Source of the DNA: Catenovulum maritimum
Lineage (GTDB): Bacteria; Pseudomonadota; Gammaproteobacteria; Enterobacterales; Alteromonadaceae
DNA: 64,000 nucleotides
NCBI RefSeq assembly: GCF_001050375.1
Contig: NZ_KQ130482.1
Span: 264,954 to 328,953, forward strand
Reading direction: 5' to 3'
A program made the translations under genes and the position numbers. Below, one piece after another: positions 19,085 to 27,743 of the stretch. Every line of letters begins with the position of its first letter. Within the stretch, counting starts at the first letter, position 1. The notes beneath the pieces were generated by a model. That model saw only the letters and a list, made by a program, of their open reading frames with translations, had not been told where the DNA came from and did not search any database.

Positions 19085-19790
19085 GATCTTTTCCTAATGG
19101 CTTTAAACTGTAACCAACGCCGCGGTGTGTCATAACTGGATCATCATTTGGATTAATAGCTTTAAGTTTAGCTCTAATTGTTTTGATATGAGTATCAACT
19201 GCTCGATCATAGCTTTCTTCTGGCATATTCCAAACGGATAGCATTAGTTGCTCACGGGTGAACACTCTTTCTGGAGACTGTATTAGCAGAGCTAGAATGC
19301 CGTACTCGTATAAGGTTAAGTCCAGTATGACTGATTGGTACTTTATTTGACGTTTTTCTGGATCTAGGATAAATAAAGTTTCGCGATTTTCTGCTTTTTG
19401 CTTGTCTAGTGTGTCGGATATATCTAGTCGATTTCGTCGAATGATTACTTTAATTCTTGCCGCTACTTCACGCGGGCTAAAAGGTTTTACAACGTAATCA
19501 TCACCACCTATTTCTAGACCGACTACTCGATCTATTTCGTCACCGCGAGCGGTTAAAAATAAAATGGGCACATCAGATGATTTTCGGATTTCTTTACAGA
19601 CTTCAAAACCACTGATGTCAGGTAAACCCACATCTAAAATAACTAAGTCGAATTGCTGCTGTAAAGTGCACTCAATAGCTTGTCGCCCTAAACTTACCCA
19701 TTTAACCTCGAAACGTTCATTTTTCAGAATATAAACTAAGTTATCTGCAATGCTAGGTTCATCTTCTACGATTAGTATTTTGGGCTGCAT
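19074..19790 (-). CDS. creB: Response regulator CreB
   Basis: 238 residues of the OmpR/PhoB class. A receiver domain carries the phospho-acceptor Asp in LVILDVGLPD and the switch Lys in VVKPFSPRE. It is followed by a winged-helix DNA-binding domain (about 135-230, ending RGVGYSLKP). It is the first gene of creB-creC-creD-vanZ; the region 19791-19968 upstream should hold the promoter. Its identity as CreB comes from the linked CreC and CreD. Confidence 0.9.
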   Translation of the reverse strand: MQPKILIVEDEPSIADNLVYILKNERFEVKWVSLGRQAIECTLQQQFDLVILDVGLPDISGFEVCKEIRKSSDVPILFLTARGDEIDRVVGLEIGGDDYVVKPFSPREVAARIKVIIRRNRLDISDTLDKQKAENRETLFILDPEKRQIKYQSVILDLTLYEYGILALLIQSPERVFTREQLMLSVWNMPEESYDRAVDTHIKTIRAKLKAINPNDDPVMTHRGVGYSLKPLGKDLES

Positions 19791-19968
19791 GTATGTGGGT
19801 AAATTTATTGATATTTTAACTCAATATAGCAAGCTTGTTATCTAAAAAATAGTAGGCTAATTGATTAAATCAATACTTTATTCGTTTAATTTCAGTCTTT
19901 ACCTAAAAATATTAGAATGTAGGAACCAACCCTAAATTAAAGGGTTGATTCAATCAGGTTAAATTTAG

Positions 19969-20586
19969 TTATGAATTTTTTGGAAGGGAATGCTCAGCGC
20001 CTTCTTTCATGTAAGCTTGTTGAAATTCAGGCAAGTTAGAGACTTTTTGGGCTAGGTTTTTGACGTTAGATCCTAGCTTAATCTCTAGTTCGGGAAATAC
20101 ATTGCCCCAACTGGCATATATGGTGACTAAGTAATCAATGACAGAAACCTTGTCTCCTAAGATAAAGTCGCTCGATTCTAATTTAGTATCGACAATTTTC
20201 CATAGTTCGCTTAATTGCTTAGCTAAAGCTTGGTAGTACTTATCTTTCACTTCTCCATCTTGCATGAATTTCAATCCTGAAAATAACTTACCGTAGGCAG
20301 GGTGGAGGGTGGCATAACAAAATAACAACCAATAATGAAACTCATCTTCGTCACCCCAAGTGCTAATTGGAATATTGTGTTTTTTCAGCAAATACAGAAC
20401 AATTGCGCCTCCTTCTGTCAGTCGTTTTTCACCGTCTTGCAAAGCTGGAACTTGCCTTGTCGGAACAAGTAGGTGATAGTTTTCAACATCGCTGAAATGA
20501 ATAATTTCAACAGTTTGATCTAGTTTGTTGAGTAAGGCATGTATTGCTGTAGAACAGCTGCCAGATAAAGTATATAAAGTGTACAT
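19969..20586 (-). CDS. Glutathione S-transferase
   Basis: 205 residues. It has a thioredoxin-like N-domain (1-75) with SGSCSTAIHALL in the position of the glutathione-activating Ser/Cys of beta-class enzymes, the cis-proline region RQVPALQDG and the conserved TEGGAIVLYL, then a helical C-domain. It sits nine bases after the tautomerase gene and is the last gene of a three-gene operon divergent from a LysR regulator, suggesting inducible detoxification or catabolism of an aromatic or electrophile. The substrate is unknown. Confidence 0.87.
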   Translation of the reverse strand: MYTLYTLSGSCSTAIHALLNKLDQTVEIIHFSDVENYHLLVPTRQVPALQDGEKRLTEGGAIVLYLLKKHNIPISTWGDEDEFHYWLLFCYATLHPAYGKLFSGLKFMQDGEVKDKYYQALAKQLSELWKIVDTKLESSDFILGDKVSVIDYLVTIYASWGNVFPELEIKLGSNVKNLAQKVSNLPEFQQAYMKEGAEHSLPKNS

Positions 20587-20594
20587 TTTTTCTC

Positions 20595-20795
20595 CTAGTT
20601 AGATTTTCGGTATGTCTTTACATCTGTACCGCCAATGCCCCAATTACTCATTGGGACCTCATCTATTACAACAAAAGTTGTGTTGGGGTCTTTGTTGAGC
20701 ACTCTTGTTAAAACGTCGGTACATTCTGAAATTAAAGATAGTTTTTGTTTTTCAGATACATTTTCATCTGTAATTTGGATGGTCACGATTGGCAT
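20595..20795 (-). CDS. 4-oxalocrotonate tautomerase-family protein
   Basis: 66 residues, the size of a 4-OT subunit. The initiator Met is followed by Pro2, which becomes the N-terminal catalytic proline (PIVTIQITDENVS). The middle part, TTFVVIDEVPMSNWGIGG, matches the family core. It overlaps the NTF2-like gene by 13 bases and precedes the GST gene. The substrate is not evident. Confidence 0.85.
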   Translation of the reverse strand: MPIVTIQITDENVSEKQKLSLISECTDVLTRVLNKDPNTTFVVIDEVPMSNWGIGGTDVKTYRKSN

Positions 20796-21190
20796 GAGGT
20801 TTCTTCCTGGATTGTGTAATCAAAAACTTTGCTGATAATCAACCAGCGATTATTGAGCTTGATCACAGTTAATAGATCGATGAAGTTTTTCGGTGCTATG
20901 CTGCATTTAACTTTAATGGAGGCGGTGGTTTCACTGGTGTAGTCGATAAATAAAATCTCATCTGTGCGACTTTGTTTGAGGCTAGCCGGTGAAGCTCTAT
21001 TAGAGACCAGTGCGAAGTATTCTTGCATGTTTAAATTGGTTAACTGACCAGAACTTGAAGTGGTATATCTGGCTTGGCTATGGAAGATCTGCTTTAAGCG
21101 TTCAACATCACTGTAGTACAAGGCATCAAAGTACAACTCGATTAATTTGCTGATTGCTGCTTGGTCTTTGCGGTTAGTGTTAAATGTCAC
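20783..21190 (-). CDS. NTF2-like (SnoaL/lumazine-binding type) protein
   Basis: About 135 residues with a cone-shaped NTF2 fold signature: ISKLIELYFDALYYSDVERLKQIFHSQARY, then a C-terminal strand region ending WLIISKVFDYT. I place the start at GTG 21190, preceded by AAGGAA. A longer reading from 21298 would extend into the LysR regulator region with no ribosome-binding site and an atypical leader. It is the first gene of the operon with the tautomerase and GST. Proteins of this type are small enzymes or binding modules. Confidence 0.75.
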   Translation of the reverse strand: MTFNTNRKDQAAISKLIELYFDALYYSDVERLKQIFHSQARYTTSSSGQLTNLNMQEYFALVSNRASPASLKQSRTDEILFIDYTSETTASIKVKCSIAPKNFIDLLTVIKLNNRWLIISKVFDYTIQEETSCQS

Positions 21191-21300
21191 TTTGCTTTCC
21201 TTAAAGTAGTTGATTGCTTGTTGAATGCATCTTGTTGGGCAGTGTACAAACGAAAGGACTAGTGATAAATTCTCAAAAAATACAAACTGGATCTGCAAAA

Positions 21301-22173
21301 ATGCACAATTGGGATGACTTTAGATATTTTTTGTCGGTTGTTAAAACGGGGAGTTTTTCACAATCTGCCATTGAGCTTGGGGTTAATCACTCTACGGTAT
21401 CGAGACGAATACAAGCTTTAGAGTCAAGCCATGGTGTAAAGCTATTGGAGCGAACTCAAAAAGGTTATCAAATGACAGATGCTGGGGCATCTGTATTGGA
21501 TTTAGTTGAGGCGATGCAGCAAGCAAACTTAGGTGCATCTCGCGTCTTATTGGGTCAAGATGCTCGCTTGTCGGGTGAGATAAATTTGACTATGCCACAT
21601 GAGTTATTTGACTATTTATTAGCTAAACCGCTGCAAAATTTTAATCGCATATATCCAGATATCCGGCTAAATTTACAGGTTTCTAGAGGTGTAAGAAATA
21701 TGGCTAATCGTGAAGCTGATATTGCGGTTCGTATTACGGCTTCACCACCAGAATACTTGGTTGGGACTTGCGTTAGTCATATTCAACACGGATTTTATAA
21801 ACATAAAGATCTAGAGGTGGGTTCATCCACCCCTTTGATAGTGTGGGAGCGAGATGATTCATTACCTGCTTGGGCAAATGATTTAAAGTCGCCAGAGATT
21901 ATTATGCGCGTAGATCACTTAAACTCCATGTACCAAGCCGTTAAAGCGGGTTTTGGCGTGGCGCGAATGCCATGTTTTATGCCTGATATGGTGGGGGATG
22001 CTGACATTGAAAGAATGCCAATTGCCGTGCCAAGATCAAACTGGGGAATATGGATACTTAATCATGTAGATTTAAGACATACAGCAAGGATAAGGGCATG
22101 TCGAAAGCATCTGCAACAAACGCTTGAATCTCATATTCCTTTGTTTCTTGGTAAGCTTTCGGAGTCATGTTAA
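21301..22173 (+). CDS. LysR-family transcriptional regulator
   Basis: 290 residues starting MHNWDDFRYFL. It has an N-terminal winged helix with AIELGVNHSTVSRRIQALE and a C-terminal effector domain from about 90 that is rather short. I chose the ATG at 21301 because the protein then begins at the normal LysR N-terminus; an upstream ATG at 21214 adds a foreign leader. It is divergent from the NTF2-tautomerase-GST operon, which it probably controls. Confidence 0.88.
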   Translation: MHNWDDFRYFLSVVKTGSFSQSAIELGVNHSTVSRRIQALESSHGVKLLERTQKGYQMTDAGASVLDLVEAMQQANLGASRVLLGQDARLSGEINLTMPHELFDYLLAKPLQNFNRIYPDIRLNLQVSRGVRNMANREADIAVRITASPPEYLVGTCVSHIQHGFYKHKDLEVGSSTPLIVWERDDSLPAWANDLKSPEIIMRVDHLNSMYQAVKAGFGVARMPCFMPDMVGDADIERMPIAVPRSNWGIWILNHVDLRHTARIRACRKHLQQTLESHIPLFLGKLSESC

Positions 22174-22245
22174 GCACTTGGGTTGAACTAAAATTTTGGT
22201 CTTAAGTTGATATACCATTCAGTTTTTCGCTGTTAAACAACATTA

Positions 22246-23154
22246 CTAGTTTTTCACAAACTTAGGATTTAGCTCTACCCAATCGTCTATGTCTCGTTTT
22301 AAATCAGGAAATGGGTATAGGGCTCGGTCTAATTCGCCCGATGCTTTTAATAAAGTTAAACCTTTATTTAGCGCTTCTGAAATTTGTTTTGCGTTTGGGT
22401 ATTTTTTCGAAATGATAAAATGTCGTGCTGTATCAAACGTAATTTTGACACCTCTAATTGGGTATAAAGTCACTTTATTAAGGCAGGGGATAGCTAAATT
22501 AAAGCGACCGACCATAGCAAGCTCTCCTAAATAAAGATCGCCGCGCTCATTGGCTAACATTTTACATCGGTTAGCGCTTTCTGATGCGTCATTTTTAGGT
22601 ATGCCTAACTTGGTCGCTATTGCCCAATCATGCTTCCATTTTTTCGAAGTGAGTATCGAAAACTTAGACAATACGGTTAAAGGCGATTTGCCCTGTGCGA
22701 GCGCCTCAGCAATGTCTTGTTCTATGCCAACTCTCTTTTCTTCTGTGGTAAAAAAAGCTTTTACAAACTGCCCAGGTTTAAAAATAGGCGGAGACATGTA
22801 AAACAGATCAGTATCAATTTCATCCCGCCAAACTGAAGTACTAGACAAGGCCGCATATCCCTTTTCAGCCGATACGATAGAGCGGGTGTAGTTAGCCGAA
22901 GGTTTAAACAATATTGGACTATTTAAACCGCCTAAGCGCAATGCTTTGCAAATTAATACCAATTCGATACTTAACCTTGATGCATTATGTCCCTGATATA
23001 TATCTACCGACATGCAATCACGGCCTTTAAGCCATAGGTTGTAGTTTTTTTCTTGCTTAGTATCTACAGCGAGTAAAATTTCTTGCGCAACGCCTAGCCT
23101 AAGATTAAATGCTAAAGTTAAACTGAACAGCCAAAACATTAAATGAAATCGCAC
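22246..23154 (-). CDS. Periplasmic substrate-binding protein, family 3-like
   Basis: 302 residues with a signal peptide (about 1-24, ending GVAQ) and the two-lobe pattern of family-3 amino-acid-type binding proteins (SAEKGYAALSSTSVWRDEI; ARHFIISKKYPNAKQISEAL). No ABC permease or ATPase is next to it, so it may serve sensing or be an orphan. It is convergent with the LysR gene. The ligand is unknown. Confidence 0.72.
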   Translation of the reverse strand: MRFHLMFWLFSLTLAFNLRLGVAQEILLAVDTKQEKNYNLWLKGRDCMSVDIYQGHNASRLSIELVLICKALRLGGLNSPILFKPSANYTRSIVSAEKGYAALSSTSVWRDEIDTDLFYMSPPIFKPGQFVKAFFTTEEKRVGIEQDIAEALAQGKSPLTVLSKFSILTSKKWKHDWAIATKLGIPKNDASESANRCKMLANERGDLYLGELAMVGRFNLAIPCLNKVTLYPIRGVKITFDTARHFIISKKYPNAKQISEALNKGLTLLKASGELDRALYPFPDLKRDIDDWVELNPKFVKN

Positions 23155-23765
23155 AATTAACCTCGTTCAATTAAACCGGTGAGCATTGTCGCTAGTTGTA
23201 ATAATTTGTTCTAGCTAAATACATTAATGCACTAGGTCAAAATTTAGCCTAGCTAATCTCGCAAAAATTTAGATAGCTGAGAGCTGAATATTAGTGCCTA
23301 GGGTCGATAAGTATCCGCAAAAAACGGCATAAGACACTAAGATTACCTTTGATAAAATTATGGTTTACGAATAGGAAATACGCAACCATTAGTTAGGCTG
23401 CTATCAGAGTGATATTACAACGGTGTTTAATCTTTAAATTAAATATGACCGTTATTCATTTAACTATCTAAAGTAAATTAGTTTAGGTATGTAGGTATTA
23501 GTGCTGTTGATTATTTCACTAGTGTGTTTTAGCTGAAACATGGGTATAAGCTAAGGTTTCCTTCGCCTCGTTTATGTGTTGGTAGAGGTTTTTTTAAATT
23601 AGCTCATATGGAATTTTTAGGTAATAAATCTAGTTATTGTATGTAGTTAATCGATTTTTAAGCACTGAAAGTCATATTTTAAAGCATTAAAAGTTGTATT
23701 TTAAAGGTTAATAAGCTGCGGCAAGTTAGAGTCTTTATAAATCTAATAACTATAATGAGCTGTGT
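23155..23765. other. Gene-free region upstream of the sulfatase, with paired direct repeats
   Basis: 611 bases without a gene. Its notable content is two imperfect 17-bp direct repeats (AAAGTCATATTTTAAAG at 23668-23684 and AAAGTTGTATTTTAAAG at 23690-23706), 22 bases from start to start, and a TATAAT box at 23751-23756. The spacing of two helical turns on one DNA face is typical of AraC-family half-sites. Confidence 0.55.
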
Positions 23766-25277
23766 ATGCTTTTCTCTATAATGAAATACGTTTTTGCTGT
23801 TTTTCTCCTGGCGTTATTTGGTAATCAAAGTGCTGCGATTGCTAAAGAGCCAACCAAACCTAATCTTGTGTTAGTGATGGCGGATGACATTGGTTTAGGA
23901 GATATTGGTTTTTATCATCAATTATCTACAGGAAAGCAACCTGTTGTTGCAACGCCTAATATAGATGAATTGGTAAAAACGGGTATGCGTTTTTCTGATG
24001 CACATTCGCCTGCATCCTTATGTGCCCCATCGCGTTATTCTATGTTAACGGGCAATTATCCTTTTCGGAGCGGAAAAATTAATGGTGTTTGGACGCCTCA
24101 CGCAAAAAGCGGTATAGAACCCAATGCAACCACAATCGCACGTATCGCTAAAGCGGGTGGCTATAACACCGCCTTTTTTGGTAAATGGGGTTTGGGTGAA
24201 TCATGGTTAAAGCAAAAATATGATTATCAAAAATTAGATCGCGGTGCCTTATATTTTGGTTTCGATTTTGCGCTTGAGTTGCCTGACGGTATTCAAAATA
24301 GCCCTTTAGCTTTTTATCTTCAGCAACAATTTATGCCGATTAATTTAGCTTCCCAAATAACAGAGATTCCGCTAAAGCAAACTCAATTTACCGGTAAAGG
24401 AGGGCGTACGTTAGCTGCTAAAATGTTAGGTGATTCATATTGGAACCCTATGCTAGCAGGCCCTATTATTGCTAACAGTGCCGTGCGTTATATTGAACAG
24501 CAAAATAAAACTAAACCGTTTTTTATTTATTACAGCACTCAAGCAGTACATATACCGCATACACCACCAATTGAACTCGATGGCGTAAAAATTAAAGGAG
24601 CAACACCTAGTTCGTTTGGCGATATGATCCTTGAGTTAGACGTGCAAGTCGGTATGTTAATCAAAGCGCTTAAAAAGCAAGGTCTGTACGAGAATACCTT
24701 GTTTGTTTTCACATCAGATAATGGTGGCTTACCTAATAAATATGCGAAAGAGTTAATGCAGTTAGGTCATGCTTCAAATTTGAATTTAAGAGGTAATAAA
24801 GGCGCTGTTTATGAAGGGGGTCATCGCGTTCCTTTTATTGCTGCTTGGCCAGATAAAATACCAGCTAACAGCGAATCAAAGGCATTAATTGTTGGGCTGG
24901 ATATGGTGGCGACAATTGCTGCGCTATCTGGGCAAAAAATAGATCCTTCACTCACAAAAGATTCCTTGAATTTATTACCTATATTTACCAATACACAGGC
25001 AAGTGAACAACGATTATATATATCGCACCAATCTAAAAGCGGCCCTTATTTCGCTATTAGACAAGGCAGCTGGAAGTTAATTATGAAAACCTCCAGTGTT
25101 AATAATTTAAAGGATTTGCAACCCTATGCTTTGTATAACCTAAAAGAGAACATCACAGAAAACGAGTCAGGCAATCTAATTGCGGATCCAAAGCAAGTAT
25201 CGCGGATTCAAACTTTATTTAATTTATACCTTGAACATCGAACATCAGGCAATCCATCTGTTATTTCGGTCGACTAA
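23766..25277 (+). CDS. Sulfatase (S1 family, arylsulfatase-like)
   Basis: 503 residues with a Sec signal peptide. Metal-binding aspartates lie in VMADDIG (Asp40/41). The formylglycine motif C-A-P-S-R begins at Cys86 and is modified to formylglycine by a maturase or FGE. TSDNGG near 318 completes the metal site. Such enzymes remove sulfate esters, often from algal polysaccharides. The ATG at 23766 has a weak GAG ribosome-binding site; ATG 23781 is a possible alternative. It is followed by a PhoD-like phosphatase. Confidence 0.88.
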   Translation: MLFSIMKYVFAVFLLALFGNQSAAIAKEPTKPNLVLVMADDIGLGDIGFYHQLSTGKQPVVATPNIDELVKTGMRFSDAHSPASLCAPSRYSMLTGNYPFRSGKINGVWTPHAKSGIEPNATTIARIAKAGGYNTAFFGKWGLGESWLKQKYDYQKLDRGALYFGFDFALELPDGIQNSPLAFYLQQQFMPINLASQITEIPLKQTQFTGKGGRTLAAKMLGDSYWNPMLAGPIIANSAVRYIEQQNKTKPFFIYYSTQAVHIPHTPPIELDGVKIKGATPSSFGDMILELDVQVGMLIKALKKQGLYENTLFVFTSDNGGLPNKYAKELMQLGHASNLNLRGNKGAVYEGGHRVPFIAAWPDKIPANSESKALIVGLDMVATIAALSGQKIDPSLTKDSLNLLPIFTNTQASEQRLYISHQSKSGPYFAIRQGSWKLIMKTSSVNNLKDLQPYALYNLKENITENESGNLIADPKQVSRIQTLFNLYLEHRTSGNPSVISVD

Positions 25278-25329
25278 ATATCCCAATTCACTTTATACAT
25301 TAAGTTTACAAAAACACATGAGGCTTTAT

Positions 25330-27678
25330 ATGACTAGAGAAATATCGAGACGAAGTGCGCTGAAATTTGCAGCAGCAGGCATGGTTGCAACAAGTATAGG
25401 CTGTAAAAATACGCCAGATACCTTAACCTCACCATCGTCTGAAAAATTATCAACACCGATGCGAGATAAATGGGGAAACACGCACGATAGAACTTGGCTT
25501 GGTGGTGAATATTGGGCTAATCCAATGGAAGATTGGTGCATTGTAAATGGCTGGGCTGAATGCAAAAGTACAGATGGTAACCGCAGTATTCATTCATTAA
25601 CACATAGGTTAATCGACGCTAAAAAAGCGTTTAATGTTTCTGTTAATGTTGAAAAAACGGTTGAGAATAAAAACGATGGCGGAGCAGGTATTCGCTTAGG
25701 TATTAATAACGAAATAAATGAATACCGCAGTAGCTGTTTTGTACAGCGTGGTTTAGATGTTGGTATTATTGACAACCACCTTGTGATAGCAAATAAAAAA
25801 ACACCTTTCAACCTTGTAGTAAATAAACAAGCAGTACGGCTCGACCTGTCAGCTCAGCCACAATATGGCGCGGTGCTATTAACAGTGAAAGCTAGCTTGT
25901 GTGAGACAGGCCAGCTTATCGGGCAACTTACTCATTTGGTGCCAGCCAATGAAGTTGTGGGTAATCTTGCTGTTGTGAGCAACTTTAAGCTTAAATCAAA
26001 AGCAGGCCAGCAAGGCGGACGTTATCGTTTTTCTCATTGGCTGTTATCTGGTGATGCGTTTGAAGTATCACCCGAACGAAAATTTGGCCCTATTTTATGG
26101 ACCATGTACTCGCTTAGTGACTCGCGGGGGCCAGATGGCTTTGTTATGAAGTTAAGCGCTTATACCGGCCCAATGGGAAAACATGATAATCAACACATTG
26201 AATTACAAGTTAAACGCTCTGGGCGCTGGGTATCGTTAGGAACACAACCATTAGACACAGACGCTTGGGTAGCTAATTTTAGAGTAACCAACTGGAATGA
26301 AAAATCAGAGCAAGCTTTTCGAGTTATTTACAATGAAAAGCGGCGAGACGGCAGTGAAGTACCTGATATATATAGTGGTTTAATTAAAGCAAACCCTGTT
26401 GGCCGACCACTTCGAATGGCGGCATTAACTTGCCAAAATGATTACAGTTTTCCTTACGCCCCAGTCGCTGAGAATGTTAAAAAGCTAAACCCTGATTTAG
26501 TGTTTTTTTCTGGCGACCAAATTTATGAAAGTCATGGCGGGTTTGGCATTATTCGCGAACCATTTGAGCCTGCTATTCATAACTACTTAAGGAAATTTTA
26601 TCAATTTGGCTGGGCGTTTCGCGATGTTATGCGAGATCAGCCCACTATTTGTTTGCCGGATGATCATGACGTATTTCAAGGAAATTTATGGGGTGAAGGT
26701 GGCTTACCTAAGAAGCACCCTGAATTAGATCCTACGGCTTCGTTTCTTGGCGGATACATTGAGCCGGTGCGGTTTGTTAATGCTGTGCATCGAACTTGTG
26801 TGAGTCATCATCCAGATCCTTATGATCCAACCTCTAATCCAAGCGGCATTAGCTGCTACTATAGCGACATGGTTTATGGTGATGTTGGTTTTGCTATTTT
26901 GGCCGATCGACAATGGAAATCTGGGCCTGAACAAGCTGGTGTTGTAGTTGGGGAAACCGGGGTTGGGGAAGATCCTAACTTTATTAATCCAGAAATTAAC
27001 CCTAAAAATCCAGTGTTGCTAGGTCAACGGCAAGAAGCTTTTTTGGCCCAGTGGGGCAATGATTGGCGGGGGCATAAATTAAAAGCTGTACTTAGCCAAA
27101 CCGTATTTGCGGGCATTTCAACGCATCAACCATCGCCAGAGCGTTATTTAAAGTACGATTTTGATAGCAGTGGCTGGCCTGGACCTGCGCGTGATCAAGC
27201 CGTTTCTATTATGCGAAAATCTAAAGCATTACACATTTGTGGAGATACGCATTTAGCTTCATTAGCTCAATATGGTGTAGAGAAACAGCGAGACAGTAAT
27301 TGGTCATTTTGTACCCCTGCGATATCTGCTGGCTGGCCGCGTTGGTGGCTGCCAGACCAAGTTGCTATGCCACATAAAAATCGCCCACAGCATGGTTTAG
27401 CGCAAACTGGTGAATTTATCGATGCTTTTGGCAACAAAGTTTATGTATATGCGGTAGGCGTACCTGAAGTAGGACAGTCTAAAAATCGCTATGTTAAAGC
27501 CCATGAAAAAGGCAGTGGCTTTGGTTTTATTACTTTTGATACTGATAAATTAACCTACACCCTTGACGCGTATCGATATTTAATTGATATCAATATTGAT
27601 AGCCCGGTTAATCAGTTTGATGGTTGGCCAGTTACTATTCATCAAGAAGAAAATATAGGGGTAAATCGCTTGGGTTAA
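25330..27678 (+). CDS. PhoD-like alkaline phosphatase, secreted
   Basis: 782 residues. I chose ATG 25330 because GAGG lies six bases upstream and the product then begins TREISRRSALKFAAAGM, a twin-arginine-like signal with a possible lipobox cysteine (IGCK). An N-terminal beta-rich region (about 40-240) precedes the metallophosphatase domain with FFSGDQIYE, DDHDVFQGN and HICGDTHLAS as likely metal ligands. It follows the sulfatase by 52 bases, so the two may be cotranscribed and remove sulfate and phosphate from the same external polymer or ester. The substrate is unknown. Confidence 0.82.
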   Translation: MTREISRRSALKFAAAGMVATSIGCKNTPDTLTSPSSEKLSTPMRDKWGNTHDRTWLGGEYWANPMEDWCIVNGWAECKSTDGNRSIHSLTHRLIDAKKAFNVSVNVEKTVENKNDGGAGIRLGINNEINEYRSSCFVQRGLDVGIIDNHLVIANKKTPFNLVVNKQAVRLDLSAQPQYGAVLLTVKASLCETGQLIGQLTHLVPANEVVGNLAVVSNFKLKSKAGQQGGRYRFSHWLLSGDAFEVSPERKFGPILWTMYSLSDSRGPDGFVMKLSAYTGPMGKHDNQHIELQVKRSGRWVSLGTQPLDTDAWVANFRVTNWNEKSEQAFRVIYNEKRRDGSEVPDIYSGLIKANPVGRPLRMAALTCQNDYSFPYAPVAENVKKLNPDLVFFSGDQIYESHGGFGIIREPFEPAIHNYLRKFYQFGWAFRDVMRDQPTICLPDDHDVFQGNLWGEGGLPKKHPELDPTASFLGGYIEPVRFVNAVHRTCVSHHPDPYDPTSNPSGISCYYSDMVYGDVGFAILADRQWKSGPEQAGVVVGETGVGEDPNFINPEINPKNPVLLGQRQEAFLAQWGNDWRGHKLKAVLSQTVFAGISTHQPSPERYLKYDFDSSGWPGPARDQAVSIMRKSKALHICGDTHLASLAQYGVEKQRDSNWSFCTPAISAGWPRWWLPDQVAMPHKNRPQHGLAQTGEFIDAFGNKVYVYAVGVPEVGQSKNRYVKAHEKGSGFGFITFDTDKLTYTLDAYRYLIDINIDSPVNQFDGWPVTIHQEENIGVNRLG

Positions 27679-27684
27679 TTATCG

Positions 27685-27719
27685 TCGCTAACCCTGTGCA
27701 GTGAGCAAAGGGTTAGCGA
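27685..27719. terminator. Bidirectional terminator hairpin
   Basis: Perfect 10-bp arms (TCGCTAACCC at 27685-27694 and its complement at 27710-27719) lie between the convergent phosphatase and AraC genes. Confidence 0.7.
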
Positions 27720-27743
27720 TATAAAATATAGACGCAATTAGCT

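Noticed and set aside
21191-21298. N-terminal extension of the NTF2-like protein
   Set aside because: The extra residues are unlike the fold and lack a ribosome-binding site; GTG 21190 with AAGGAA is better.
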